A stretch of DNA of 64,000 bases from assembly GCF_000296465.1 (NCBI RefSeq), contig NZ_JH815205.1:511109-575108 (forward strand), written 5' to 3'. A program made the translations under genes and the position numbers. This stretch comes from Barnesiella intestinihominis YIT 11860. GTDB lineage: Bacteria; Bacteroidota; Bacteroidia; Bacteroidales; Barnesiellaceae. Each line of letters starts with the position of its first letter. Position 1 is the first letter of the stretch. The notes beneath the pieces are model-generated. The model ran no database searches and was not told the DNA's origin. It worked only from the letters and a program-made list of their open reading frames with translations. This document shows, in pieces, positions 43,246 to 53,250 of this stretch.

Positions 43246-44917
43246 TCAAATATTTACACAGAGGCGCATATTTTGGATTTTTTCGGGAATCATGTTGGTT
43301 CCCAATATTTTTCTATGTTTTACAGAACAATTGCCACTCCTGTTCAAAGTCTCCTATATCCTCATTCCGGGAGCTTTATACCTTTTGTTATTAATTCTCT
43401 CCCGCAAACCGGGAATCACCTTTTGGGCTCTTTTTCCCCTTCATTTCATAGGCGCGTTTCAATTGGTACTACTCTATCTTTTCGGTAATTCCATTATCGC
43501 CTCAGACATGTTCCTGAACATGTTTACGACCAACAGCGGAGAGGCTTTCGAATTACTCGATAAATTGGCTCCGGCGGTAGTAGGCGTATTCTTACTTTAT
43601 CTTCCGGCATTGGCTCTTGCCGTTTACTCCATACGTCGCACCGAGACCCTCACACCTCTTTTTCAAAAAAGAGTGTTCATGTTGGCTATGCTCATGATCG
43701 GTAGTGGAATACTTGTTTACACACCTGCTCACCGAAAATATCCTCATACGGCAAGGCTCGACAACCTTTACCCCATCAACGCGTTCAACAATGCCCGATT
43801 CGCCGTGGACAGTTGGGAAGCAGCAAAGAACTATCCACGCACATCGAGAAAATTCGACTACCGGGCCACATCGACAAGAGACACCGAACTCCCCGAAATC
43901 TATATCTTCGTAATCGGAGAAACCTCCCGCGCCGGAAACTGGGGGCTATATGGGTACGAACGAAATACGACCCCCAAACTCGACGCCATGCCCGATGTCA
44001 TTCATTTCGACGATGTACTGACACAAATCAATGCGACTCATAAAAGCGTTCCGTTAATGCTATGCCCCGCCGATGCACTCAATTACAATGAGATATACCG
44101 ACAAAAGAGTCTTATTTCGGCATTTAAACAAGCCGGATTCCACACGTCGTTTCTCTCCAACCAACTGCGCAACGGATCATTTACCGAGTTCTTCGCCGAC
44201 GAAGCAGACTGTACGATCTATTTCGCCGCACCGAAAAATAAACCGCATCTACATGACGATGTACTATTATCCGCAGTCGACTCGTTACTGAACATAGGTA
44301 AAACGAAGCAACTCATTATCCTTCACACCTATGGCTCCCACTTCAATTACTGTGAACGATACAATACCGATTGTCGAATATTCACCCCCGACCACATTAA
44401 AGAAATCGATCATAAGAACAAGCAAGCCATGATAAATGCCTATGACAACTCGATCGTTGCCACCGACAAATTCTTGGCACAAGTTATCGATAAACTCGAC
44501 CGAACCGGAAAAACTTCGGCCATGCTGTATCTCTCCGACCACGGGGAAGATCTGCTCGACGATGAACGTAATCGATTTCTGCACGCCTCCCCCATTCCCA
44601 CCTATTACCAGCTTCACATACCCTTTGTCATTTGGTTCTCGGATAATTACTCTACTCTTTTCCCCGATGACATACGACAAGCCCGGAATCGGCATACCAC
44701 CCCATTCGACTCGCGAGTCGTATTCCACACCCTACTGGGTATCGGAGGCATCGAAACCGAATATCGCGATGACCAACTCTCCCTCATAAGTCCGTCGTTT
44801 CATCTCGAAAAAAGATATTATGTAGGAGAACAAAACATACCTATTCCTGTTCGACGTCTGCCACTCGAAGAAGAAGATTTACAAGCCTTCGAACGATACG
44901 GAATCTCTCCCCGATAA
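43232..44917 (+). CDS. Phosphoethanolamine transferase (EptA-like, sulfatase superfamily)
   Basis: Start chosen at ATG 43232 (MKHFNQIFTQRRIFW), overlapping the barrel gene by 14 bases; the frame is open further up but only within that gene. The 561-residue product has about five N-terminal membrane helices up to residue 165, then a periplasmic alkaline-phosphatase-fold domain. Catalytic motifs: FVIGETSRAGNWGLYGYERNTTP with the nucleophile Thr near residue 231, NATHKSVPLML, LHTYGSHFNYCERY, and LYLSDHGEDLLDD with metal-binding Asp-His. These enzymes move phosphoethanolamine from phosphatidylethanolamine to lipid A or another glycan, raising resistance to cationic peptides. The overlap with the barrel gene suggests coupled translation. 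The acceptor cannot be told from sequence. Confidence 0.9.
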   Translation: MKHFNQIFTQRRIFWIFSGIMLVPNIFLCFTEQLPLLFKVSYILIPGALYLLLLILSRKPGITFWALFPLHFIGAFQLVLLYLFGNSIIASDMFLNMFTTNSGEAFELLDKLAPAVVGVFLLYLPALALAVYSIRRTETLTPLFQKRVFMLAMLMIGSGILVYTPAHRKYPHTARLDNLYPINAFNNARFAVDSWEAAKNYPRTSRKFDYRATSTRDTELPEIYIFVIGETSRAGNWGLYGYERNTTPKLDAMPDVIHFDDVLTQINATHKSVPLMLCPADALNYNEIYRQKSLISAFKQAGFHTSFLSNQLRNGSFTEFFADEADCTIYFAAPKNKPHLHDDVLLSAVDSLLNIGKTKQLIILHTYGSHFNYCERYNTDCRIFTPDHIKEIDHKNKQAMINAYDNSIVATDKFLAQVIDKLDRTGKTSAMLYLSDHGEDLLDDERNRFLHASPIPTYYQLHIPFVIWFSDNYSTLFPDDIRQARNRHTTPFDSRVVFHTLLGIGGIETEYRDDQLSLISPSFHLEKRYYVGEQNIPIPVRRLPLEEEDLQAFERYGISPR

Positions 44918-45295
44918 TACAATACTTGCATCCTTGATTCTCTTTACTTCTCCTAAATAAAGGAGAAGCGAATATTCATATTTTTATATTTTATAACTAT
45001 TATAATAGACCGACAAGGGAAAAGCAATAATCAAATATTTACTACAAAATAAATATTCTATACGCTGTTACACTTTCAAAATTCAAGAAATTCACTTTAA
45101 TATAAGACAAAAGCTATTTTTAAAAAATCTATATTTTAAATCAATTTCAGAGAAATCAGCCCCAAATTAGTTAAAATAGCATAAATACAATACAGGTAAT
45201 ACGACAATATCGATGTATTATTTAATATTATAAATATTTTTGCAAATAGAGTTTCATTACAAACCAAAAATATTCATTATCAATTCTGTTTCACT
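44918..45295. other. Intergenic gap, 378 bases, AT-rich, terminator and promoter only
   Basis: After the hairpin at 44947-44968 the gap is very AT-rich with no gene. A -7 box TATTTTTG at 45235-45242 lies 54 bases before the start codon at 45296. No TTTG is found at the expected -33 place. Confidence 0.55.
44947..44968 (+). terminator. Hairpin terminator after the phosphoethanolamine transferase gene
   Basis: CTTCTCCT at 44947-44954 pairs perfectly with AGGAGAAG at 44961-44968 around a six-base loop, 29 bases after the stop. A T-rich stretch follows from about 44976. The stem is short, so confidence is moderate. Confidence 0.55.
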
Positions 45296-48200
45296 ATGAA
45301 AAAAAATCTAATCACATTTTGCTTTTTATTGCTATTATTTGTGCCCTTTGGTACAAAAGCGCATCTGATCGCTCCACGGAACGCATCAGAAAAAACGACT
45401 GTCATTCCGGCCTCCCGAATCTCCTCTCCAAAGGGACTTACAAAAGTTTTGGAAAACACAGTCGACGGAACGACCCTTTATGGGAACCTTATCTTTGCTC
45501 AAAGTTGGGGAAACGATTCCAGTCCTATGGGTATCTACAAATTCAATACGACAGACAACCCTAAGGCAGAATTGGTGTATCGTTCCGAAGCCGGACCGAT
45601 AGGAGCCAATGGAGGAGCGACTCTCGTCGATGCAAAATATTTCTACTGTATTACCTATACAAAATTAAGCGGTACGACGATAAGCAACGAATTGATTTGT
45701 TACGACATCGAATCGTGGACAGAGGTAAGCCGTAAAGCTATACCTTTAACGACTATTTCCACCGACATGACTTGGAATCCGGCAGACCAAAAAGTGTACG
45801 GAGCCTTCTACAACACGACTAAAAACGGTTATGTATTCGGAACTCTCGACCTTGAAACCGGTGCAGTAAACAAACTATCGGATATCACTCTGCAAGACGA
45901 CAAGGGATATCCTGCCGGATTCGTAGTCATAGCAGCCAATTCCATCGGTGAAGTATATGGCATTTCCCAAATGGGAGATTTATACAAATTCAATACCGAA
46001 GACGGCTCATATAGCCTTATCGGAGCTACCGGATACACACCTCTTTACCAACAAAGCGGATGCTTCGACTTCACGACCAAGCAACTTTATTGGGCAGCCT
46101 GCAACGAAAATTCCTCCGGTATTTATCAAGTAAACACCGATACGGGAGAGGCTACACTACTCGGGTCCTTTAACGATTTGGAAGAATTTGTGGGACTATA
46201 TTCCCTAAGTCCTAACGCAGACCTCGAAGGGCCGGGAAGCGTTACCGACATCGACATCGCATTCGAAGGAGCAGCCCTTTCAGGTACAATAACTTTCAAA
46301 CTCCCCACTACGACTGTCAGTGGTAACAAACTCTCCGGCGATATAAACTACACCGTTGAAATAGACGATGAAACCCTTTCGTCAGGCACATCGACCGCCG
46401 GTTCGCTTGTCGAACTGCCGATAACCCTATCCGAAGGGAATCACACTTTGGGAATCACGACACATACAATACATGGCACAGGTCCGGCTTACAAGGCCTC
46501 ATTCTATGTCGGCACAGATACTCCGGCAACGGTCACAGGAATCACGGTCAACCGAGAAAGCGACAATGTAACAATCGCATGGGAAGCAGTAACGAAGGGT
46601 CAACATGGAGGATACGTAGATATAAGCCTATTGACTTATAACGTCATACGCAAACCCGACAACAAGATTATCGCTACCCGAACAACCGAAACGACCGTCA
46701 CGGATACAGAGCTACCTCTCATTCTGAGTGAATACACATACGAAATCATAGTCTCAGACGGCACTCGACAAAGTGATCCCGCTCTATCCGACGGAATAAT
46801 GCTCGGTTCATATCTCGAACCACCTTACAACCATTCGTTCAAGTCGATGGATAGTTTCGACCAATATACTATCATCAATGCCAACGAGGACGACAAAGCA
46901 TGGACGGCAACGGTCAACGGTGCACAACTCAATTATAGCCGCACACTCGCCGCCGACGACTGGATCGTCTCTCCGGCCATGAAGTTGAAAGCGGGTTTCC
47001 TATATACCCTCATCTTAAAAGGACGTTCCAGTAGCGCCACTTACAAAGAACGGTTTGAAGTAAAATACGGGACAGAAGCAACAGCCGACGCTTTGACAAA
47101 CGTCATTATAGAACCTAATTTCTTCACAACCTCGAAAGAAGAGACCTTCCAAGCTGTATTCTCGCCTCAATCCGACGGAACATATTATATAGGTATTCAC
47201 GGTATCAGCGATAAATACATGGGGTCGTTATATATCTATTCCATCGAAATTACAGAGCCGATCAACGCGCTTGCCCCAGCAGCGACAGACGAAATGAACG
47301 CTGTTGCCGCTCCCGAAGGAGCGCTCGGAGCGACCATATCGGCGACCGCCCCCTCTAAGCGAGCCGATGGCAGCAACTTGACAACAATCGCCAAAGCCGA
47401 AATTTGGAACAAAACAAAAGAAAGACTTGTAGGAAGCATCGACAATCCACAACCCGGTAGCGAAGTATCCATAACCGATACTCAGGCTGCTAACGGATTC
47501 AATACCTACTCGATCGCATTCTTTAATGAGGCTGGAAAAGGATACGAAACAGAATGCAATGCATACATCGGGATAGACATTCCCACCGCTGTTATAAACC
47601 CACACGTAGTACAAGCCGGAGACAAGGCAGTACTTACATGGGAAGCACCTGTGACAGGTATCAACGGCGGTTACATCGACCCCGAAAAACTAACCTACCA
47701 GATTTCGCAATTGCAGCCGATGTCTGTTTCGACTGCCACCGAAATAACCGGACTTACCTATACCGACGAATCATTGAACGCCGATTCGGGACAAATGCTT
47801 CTAAGTTATCAAATAAGCGCAAAAAGTATCGCAGGCGAGGGCGAAGCCACACCTACCAACTCCATACTTTTCGGGACTCCCTATCCGGCTCCATTCACAG
47901 AGTCTTGGCCTGAGGGTAAAACCGAAAACGACCCGTGGGCAATCGACATCGTCGAAAAAGGATATGGCGATTGGTCGGTAACACAGACCAGTTTCTCCAC
48001 AATATTGGGAGCACAAGACGGCGATGACGGTTGGATATCGTTCAGCGGACCCGGCTCGTACCGACTGGTTTCTCCCAAAATAAACGTCGCTACACTCGAA
48101 AATCCGGTGTTGAAAATATGGGTAAATAATCCCGACGGGTTATCCGAGATTCATATTCAGGCAAGTGTCGATTTAGGTACAAATTGGACAACGCTTCTCG

Positions 48201-49798
48201 AAATCAACAGCGCAGACAATAATATATGGAAATGCCACGCCATCGACCTTAGTAACTATCGCAACGCAGACTTCCTGCAAATAGGTATTCTCGGAGCAAC
48301 CGAAGATTGGGGCGCCGAAAGCGTCATGATCGATAACCTGCGAATTTTCGACCAACTGGCAAACGATCTTGTTCTGAATGGATTTACAGGTCCCGAATCG
48401 GTTATCGGGGCAAAGCCGGCAGACTATTCTGTCAAGATATATAACGATGGAACCAATGAGGCTACCGACTACAAAGTATGTATCTATTCGGGAGACAAAC
48501 TCATTGCGGAACAAAACGGTAAACCCATACGATCCGATGCCTACGAGACTTTCGATTTCGTCCTTTCGTCACCGGTAAACAGTACGGTCTTCGACCTCAC
48601 TGCAAAAATAGAATTCGATGGCGATCTCGACACAGACAACAACTCGGCTGCACTGTCGGTCGCAGTCGAACGACCCAAATATCCCACCATCGACAACCTC
48701 AGTGCCGAAGATAACGACAACTCGGTATCGCTCACATGGAGCAGACCCGCTTTATCCTGTATCCCCGATCCCGCTACCGACGACATCGAAAGTTACGAAG
48801 AGTGGAGTATCGGCGGAATTGACGACAGTAATCGTACCGGAACCATCGGAGACTACACGGTGTACGACAACGATGGTCAAACGACGGCCAAGATAAACGC
48901 ATGGGCTCCCCAATACCCGAACAGCGAAGCGAAAATGGCATTCCAAGTCATGAGTACGAACTCCGAATCTCTGTCACAACAATTGACTTTCTATGGCCTC
49001 ACCGCTCACTCGGGCAAACAATTGTTCGCTTGTTGGAGTACTATGGGAGGAGCTGCCAACGACGATTACCTGATATTACCCGAGCTTAAAGATGGCAATA
49101 GAAGTATCAGTTTCTGGGCTCGCTCAATTCCTTTTATGTATGGAGGAGAAGGCTATGACAAGTTCGAGATCGTGTACTCGACCGGCAACAACGACATCGA
49201 CAACTTCGTAATCCTCGAAGGTAGCGAAACAATCGTCCCCGATGGATTGGAGCGAGATCCTGAAAACGGATACAACAAATACAGCTTCGAACTGCCGGAC
49301 AATGCCAAATATGTCGCAATCCACTGTATATCTTCGGGCAAAATCGGTTTGCTCATCGACGATATAGAGTTTATTGCAGCCAATATGCCCGATGAAACGC
49401 TTATCCTCAATGGATATAACCTGTATCGCAATGGCGAACTGTACAAACAACTCCCGGCGACCGAGGGCTATACCGACACGGAAATAGAAAAAGGAAACAT
49501 TTATACCTACAATGTCACGGCCGTATTCGATAAAGGAGAATCGCCATATTCCAACACGGTTACGGTAGATAGGTCTCAATCGGGTATCGATGAGACATCT
49601 GGAAACCCGATAAAAGTATATGCCGCCGGCCACACGATCGTCATTGAAAATGTCGATAACCGGCAAGCCGAAATATTCAAAATAGACGGTAGCAAAATTT
49701 TCGACGAGATTATTTCTTACAAAGACCGGATTCGCGTTGAAACCGGCATATATATTGTTCGCATCGATGGAAAATCGTTCAAAGTCATAGTCCGATAA
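45296..49798 (+). CDS. Large secreted multi-domain protein: propeller, fibronectin III and cleaved-adhesin/MAM-like domains, type IX tail
   Basis: A 1500-residue secreted protein with a signal peptide (ends GTKAH, about residue 23). Residues about 55-310 form a propeller-like region (LYKFNTEDGSYSLIGATGY, IYQVNTDTGEATLLGSF). Then come Ig/fibronectin III modules (TDIDIAFEGAALSG, VTGITVNRESDNVTIAWEA) alternating with three jelly-roll domains of the cleaved-adhesin or choice-of-anchor-J kind at about 505-660, 870-1030 and 1170-1370 (AADDWIVSPAMKLKAG, DDGWISFSGPGSYRLVSPKI, NDDYLILPELKDG). The last 70 residues (AAGHTIVIENVDNRQAEIFKIDG, GIYIVRIDGKSFKVIV) match type IX sorting domains. Similar proteins act as adhesins or carry proteases in Porphyromonas; no protease motif is seen here. 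Single-gene transcript with its own terminator. Confidence 0.83.
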   Translation: MKKNLITFCFLLLLFVPFGTKAHLIAPRNASEKTTVIPASRISSPKGLTKVLENTVDGTTLYGNLIFAQSWGNDSSPMGIYKFNTTDNPKAELVYRSEAGPIGANGGATLVDAKYFYCITYTKLSGTTISNELICYDIESWTEVSRKAIPLTTISTDMTWNPADQKVYGAFYNTTKNGYVFGTLDLETGAVNKLSDITLQDDKGYPAGFVVIAANSIGEVYGISQMGDLYKFNTEDGSYSLIGATGYTPLYQQSGCFDFTTKQLYWAACNENSSGIYQVNTDTGEATLLGSFNDLEEFVGLYSLSPNADLEGPGSVTDIDIAFEGAALSGTITFKLPTTTVSGNKLSGDINYTVEIDDETLSSGTSTAGSLVELPITLSEGNHTLGITTHTIHGTGPAYKASFYVGTDTPATVTGITVNRESDNVTIAWEAVTKGQHGGYVDISLLTYNVIRKPDNKIIATRTTETTVTDTELPLILSEYTYEIIVSDGTRQSDPALSDGIMLGSYLEPPYNHSFKSMDSFDQYTIINANEDDKAWTATVNGAQLNYSRTLAADDWIVSPAMKLKAGFLYTLILKGRSSSATYKERFEVKYGTEATADALTNVIIEPNFFTTSKEETFQAVFSPQSDGTYYIGIHGISDKYMGSLYIYSIEITEPINALAPAATDEMNAVAAPEGALGATISATAPSKRADGSNLTTIAKAEIWNKTKERLVGSIDNPQPGSEVSITDTQAANGFNTYSIAFFNEAGKGYETECNAYIGIDIPTAVINPHVVQAGDKAVLTWEAPVTGINGGYIDPEKLTYQISQLQPMSVSTATEITGLTYTDESLNADSGQMLLSYQISAKSIAGEGEATPTNSILFGTPYPAPFTESWPEGKTENDPWAIDIVEKGYGDWSVTQTSFSTILGAQDGDDGWISFSGPGSYRLVSPKINVATLENPVLKIWVNNPDGLSEIHIQASVDLGTNWTTLLEINSADNNIWKCHAIDLSNYRNADFLQIGILGATEDWGAESVMIDNLRIFDQLANDLVLNGFTGPESVIGAKPADYSVKIYNDGTNEATDYKVCIYSGDKLIAEQNGKPIRSDAYETFDFVLSSPVNSTVFDLTAKIEFDGDLDTDNNSAALSVAVERPKYPTIDNLSAEDNDNSVSLTWSRPALSCIPDPATDDIESYEEWSIGGIDDSNRTGTIGDYTVYDNDGQTTAKINAWAPQYPNSEAKMAFQVMSTNSESLSQQLTFYGLTAHSGKQLFACWSTMGGAANDDYLILPELKDGNRSISFWARSIPFMYGGEGYDKFEIVYSTGNNDIDNFVILEGSETIVPDGLERDPENGYNKYSFELPDNAKYVAIHCISSGKIGLLIDDIEFIAANMPDETLILNGYNLYRNGELYKQLPATEGYTDTEIEKGNIYTYNVTAVFDKGESPYSNTVTVDRSQSGIDETSGNPIKVYAAGHTIVIENVDNRQAEIFKIDGSKIFDEIISYKDRIRVETGIYIVRIDGKSFKVIVR

Positions 49799-49826
49799 AT
49801 CGTTCGACTGATCGATTATCCTTATT

Positions 49827-49864
49827 CATAAAGGCTAAACCCTTTTCAGGGTTTAGCCTTTATG
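49827..49864 (+). terminator. Strong rho-independent-type terminator after the large secreted protein gene
   Basis: CATAAAGGCTAAACCC at 49827-49842 is perfectly complementary to 49849-49864, a 16-bp stem with a six-base loop TTTTCA, 28 bases after the stop codon. The A-rich start and T-rich end of the stem make it work in both directions in principle. Confidence 0.85.
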
Positions 49865-50053
49865 CTATCGGCGAACAAGCACACGTCAAGTTTTATTACC
49901 CTTCATTCACACCTTTTTTGCCTGTTCCGAAAGTCCGAATAAAAAAAGTACTTATATTTGTAGAACATAAAAACAGAGGCGAAGCGACACGACATCATAA
50001 ATTTATATGTCGTCTGCACAATCTGTTTCGACAAATACACTAACAATACCTAT

Positions 50054-50815
50054 ATGGACAGTACAGCGCTTTCGAGATCAGACAGCATAGTTCTCATTCC
50101 CACTTACAATGAGAAAGAAAACATTGCCGCAATTATCCATGCCGTATTCGAACTTCCCCGTCAGTTCCATATACTCATCATCGACGACAACTCCCCCGAC
50201 GGAACAGGAGCGATTGTCAAAGATTTACAAAAACAATTTCCGGGCGCTCTCCACCTCATGGAACGAACCGGGAAACAAGGGCTGGGAACAGCCTATATTG
50301 CAGGATTCAAGTGGGCTATCGAACACCGATACGAATATATTTTCGAGATGGATGCCGATTTCTCCCACAACCCCAAAGACCTGATGAATCTGTTAGCCGC
50401 TTGCAAAACCGGTGGTGCGGATATGGCTATCGGTTCCCGCTACGTCACGGGAGTGAACGTAGTTAATTGGCCTATGGGAAGAGTCATGATGTCCTATTTC
50501 GCATCAAAGTATGTGCGTTTCGTCACCGGTATGAAAATACACGACACGACCGCAGGATTCGTTTGTTACCGACGTCGGGTACTCGAAACGATCGGACTCG
50601 ATTCAATCCGATTCAAAGGATATGCCTTTCAAATCGAAATGAAATTCACGACCTACAAATACGGATTCACCATCAAAGAAGTACCCATTATATTCATTAA
50701 CCGAGTATTGGGTGAAAGTAAAATGAACACCAGCATATTCGGTGAAGCTGTATTCGGAGTCATCAGATTAAAAATAAACAGTTGGTTCCGCAAATACCCC
50801 AAGCAGGGAAATTAA
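50054..50815 (+). CDS. Polyprenol monophosphomannose synthase (GT2, Dpm1-like)
   Basis: A 253-residue soluble GT2 enzyme of Dpm1 type, which moves mannose from GDP-mannose to a polyprenyl phosphate, giving a lipid-linked sugar donor for periplasmic glycosylation. The GT-A fold signatures are IVLIPTYNEKENI, HILIIDDNSPDGTG (with the DDNSPDGT nucleotide-binding stretch), EMDADFSHNP (DAD metal motif), GSRYVTG and GFVCYRRRVL. It lacks the C-terminal membrane helices of some Dpm1 relatives, being the short form. A -7 box TATATTTG lies at 49953-49960. Dihydroorotase follows after 28 bases in the same direction; this pairing is common in Bacteroidales by my recollection. Confidence 0.9.
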   Translation: MDSTALSRSDSIVLIPTYNEKENIAAIIHAVFELPRQFHILIIDDNSPDGTGAIVKDLQKQFPGALHLMERTGKQGLGTAYIAGFKWAIEHRYEYIFEMDADFSHNPKDLMNLLAACKTGGADMAIGSRYVTGVNVVNWPMGRVMMSYFASKYVRFVTGMKIHDTTAGFVCYRRRVLETIGLDSIRFKGYAFQIEMKFTTYKYGFTIKEVPIIFINRVLGESKMNTSIFGEAVFGVIRLKINSWFRKYPKQGN

Positions 50816-50843
50816 CCGCCGACGCCTCAAAAGACAACCGGTC

Positions 50844-52217
50844 ATGTGCAGAACAATCATTACAAACGGAACAATCGTAAACGATGGAGAACATTTCATC
50901 GGGAGCATCATCGTCAAAGGAGAGTTTATCGAATCCGTCATAAAGGGAAAACTTCCTGAAAATATCGTATGCAACACAGACCGTATCATCGACGCCTCGG
51001 GCAAATGGATTCTCCCCGGAGTTATCGACGACCAAGTGCATTTCAGAGAGCCGGGACTCACTCATAAAGCCGAGATCGCCACCGAATCGGTTGCAGCGGT
51101 CGCAGGAGGAATCACCTCCTTTATGGAAATGCCCAATACCGTTCCCCAAACGACGACCCTCGAAGCCCTTGAATGGAAATACTCTCGTGCAGCCGAAGTT
51201 TCCCCGGCGAACTATTCTTTTTATATCGGCGCTACCAACGATAATTTCGAGGTACTGAAACAGGTTGACTTCTCACAGGTTTGTGGTGTAAAAATTTTCA
51301 TGGGATCATCTACCGGAAATATGCTGGTAGACAGCGAAAAAACATTACGACGGATCTTCGCCGAAATTCCTGCGCTCATCGCCGTACATTGCGAACAAGA
51401 ATCCATCATACAAGCTAACAAAAAATATTATACCGAACGCTTCGGAGAGGATTTACCCATTTTCTTCCACCCTCTTATCCGCAGTGCCGAGGCCTGCTAT
51501 ACATCTTCGGCCAAAGCCGTGGAATTAGCGACAAGATACGATACCCGATTGCATGTCCTACACCTCTCCACGGCACGGGAAATGTCTCTTTTCGACAATC
51601 ATAAACCACTCTCGGAGAAACATATCACGGGCGAAGTATGCGTGCACCATCTCTGGTTCGACGACAACGACTACGCCCAATTCGGGAACCGCATAAAATG
51701 GAATCCTGCCATCAAAACCTGTGCCGATCGTCGGGCTCTGCTCGATGCACTTCGATGCGGCAAACTCGATGTCGTGGCGACAGACCACGCCCCTCACCTA
51801 TGGAGCGAAAAACAAGGTTCCTGTCTGAAAGCGGCATCCGGTGGTCCGCTGATACAGCATTCCTTGCAAACCATGTTGGAACTTTCTCTAAAAGGAGAAT
51901 TCACGATCGAGCAAGTCGTTGAAAAGATGTGCCACGCTCCGGCGACGCTCTACCGCATCGACCGCCGGGGATACCTGCGCTCCGGGCACTACGCCGATAT
52001 CGTTGTCGTCGACCCTTGCAAACCCTACACAGTAACAACAGAAAATATTCTGTCGAAATGTAAATGGTCTCCTTTCGAGGGACACACATTCCCAATATCG
52101 ATCGATCGTACTTTCGTCAACGGAAACGAAGTATTCTCCGAAGGGAAAGTATGCAATCGAACCCGAGGAAAACGACTTACATTCCACGATAATCCAACTC
52201 AAAACAAAAATGTTTAG
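50844..52217 (+). CDS. pyrC: Dihydroorotase (amidohydrolase family), DQVH-type metal site
   Basis: A 457-residue amidohydrolase matching Bacteroidota dihydroorotases, which close carbamoyl-aspartate to dihydroorotate in pyrimidine synthesis. Seen are WILPGVIDDQVHFREPGLTHKAE, MEMPNTVPQTTT, the carboxylated-lysine segment GVKIFMGSSTGNML, AVHCEQE, LHVLHLSTARE and ATDHAPHLWSEKQ with the catalytic Asp. In most members the first metal motif is HxH; here it reads QVH (Gln64, codon 51033-51035), so one His ligand is replaced. I recall this as usual for the Bacteroidota clade, and do not take it as loss of function. It follows the mannosyltransferase gene by 28 bases. Alternative calls in the family are allantoinase or hydantoinase, less likely given NTVPQTT and GSSTGNML. 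Confidence 0.88.
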   Translation: MCRTIITNGTIVNDGEHFIGSIIVKGEFIESVIKGKLPENIVCNTDRIIDASGKWILPGVIDDQVHFREPGLTHKAEIATESVAAVAGGITSFMEMPNTVPQTTTLEALEWKYSRAAEVSPANYSFYIGATNDNFEVLKQVDFSQVCGVKIFMGSSTGNMLVDSEKTLRRIFAEIPALIAVHCEQESIIQANKKYYTERFGEDLPIFFHPLIRSAEACYTSSAKAVELATRYDTRLHVLHLSTAREMSLFDNHKPLSEKHITGEVCVHHLWFDDNDYAQFGNRIKWNPAIKTCADRRALLDALRCGKLDVVATDHAPHLWSEKQGSCLKAASGGPLIQHSLQTMLELSLKGEFTIEQVVEKMCHAPATLYRIDRRGYLRSGHYADIVVVDPCKPYTVTTENILSKCKWSPFEGHTFPISIDRTFVNGNEVFSEGKVCNRTRGKRLTFHDNPTQNKNV

Positions 52218-52344
52218 AAAGTATTATATATGTTAATTTTTATATAAAACCCATTTCCCAATATTTATAAATGTCAATCATATGTTTTTTTTCGAATCGT
52301 TTTATTACTTTTATAGTCTCAAAACGAAACTATTTTATAACGAA

Positions 52345-53241
52345 ATGAAACACATTAGACTTATTTTTTCAGCGATACTCTTATCGCTCGTCGTTCCATG
52401 CGGATACGCACAAACACTACAAGACTCATTGGCTATCGCCCATGCACAATGGCATACCGATACGTTGCAACACGGAGCAGTATGCATGTACACGAATATA
52501 CACGTATTCGATTCACCCCAACAAATTTCTATCATAAAATACGATCCTAAAAAGTATAAAACTCAAATCGTACAAGCTCCGCAAATGACGATGACCAGCC
52601 ATTTGGCAAAGGAAAATCAGGCCGAAGCCGCAATCAACGGCAGCTACTTCAATGTAAAAACAGGAGCCCCCACGACATTCATACGGCTCGACGGTATCGT
52701 TCGTGGAGAAACCACCCGTGCCGAAGCCTTTCGCACAGACGGGGCTATCTCCACAGATAAAAACAAAATAAAAATTCATACCTTCGACTCCATTACAAGT
52801 AAAAAATTGGGCAAAAAATACAAAAACATTTTGGCCGCAGGACCTCTATTGTTGAAAAACGGAGTACGCCAAATGGCTCCGACCTTCCCAGAAAACACAG
52901 GCAAAGCCACCAAAGGAAACGCCCACAGTTCCGACGTTCCACAAGGTTTCTTCAAACGCCACCCTCGTGCTTTTATCGGCATTACCCCAGACAACCAAAT
53001 CATGATGGTAGTGGTGGACGGCCGTTTCAAAAAACACTCGGTAGGTATGTCTATCGATGAACTATCTTATTTGGCAAAACAATTAGGCATGCGCGACGCA
53101 CTGAATCTCGATGGTGGAGGGTCTTCCACCTTGTGGAACAATAAAACGGGAATCGTCAATCACCCGTACGATAACAAAAAATTCGACCACGAAGGAGAAA
53201 GAGAAGTAAGCAACGCCATACTTGTTATTCCTAATAAATAA
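52345..53241 (+). CDS. Phosphodiester glycosidase family protein (NAGPA-like), secreted
   Basis: Start chosen at ATG 52345 (MKHIRLIFSAILLSLVVPCGYAQ), a clean signal peptide; an in-frame ATG 21 codons earlier would spoil it. The 298-residue product carries the phosphodiester glycosidase domain (PF09992 type) at about 75-295: AAINGSYFNVKTGAPTTFIR, AAGPLLLKNG, RHPRAFIGITPDNQIMMVVVDGR, and the hallmark MRDALNLDGGGSSTLW. The animal relative removes N-acetylglucosamine from GlcNAc-1-phospho-6-mannose; bacterial members are thought to cut sugar-phosphate diesters. It is the first of three genes (gaps of 9 and 37 bases) with a phosphoesterase and an alkaline phosphatase, which together could strip sugar, then phosphate, from phosphorylated glycans. 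Confidence 0.87.
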   Translation: MKHIRLIFSAILLSLVVPCGYAQTLQDSLAIAHAQWHTDTLQHGAVCMYTNIHVFDSPQQISIIKYDPKKYKTQIVQAPQMTMTSHLAKENQAEAAINGSYFNVKTGAPTTFIRLDGIVRGETTRAEAFRTDGAISTDKNKIKIHTFDSITSKKLGKKYKNILAAGPLLLKNGVRQMAPTFPENTGKATKGNAHSSDVPQGFFKRHPRAFIGITPDNQIMMVVVDGRFKKHSVGMSIDELSYLAKQLGMRDALNLDGGGSSTLWNNKTGIVNHPYDNKKFDHEGEREVSNAILVIPNK

Positions 53242-53250
53242 AGATTTACC

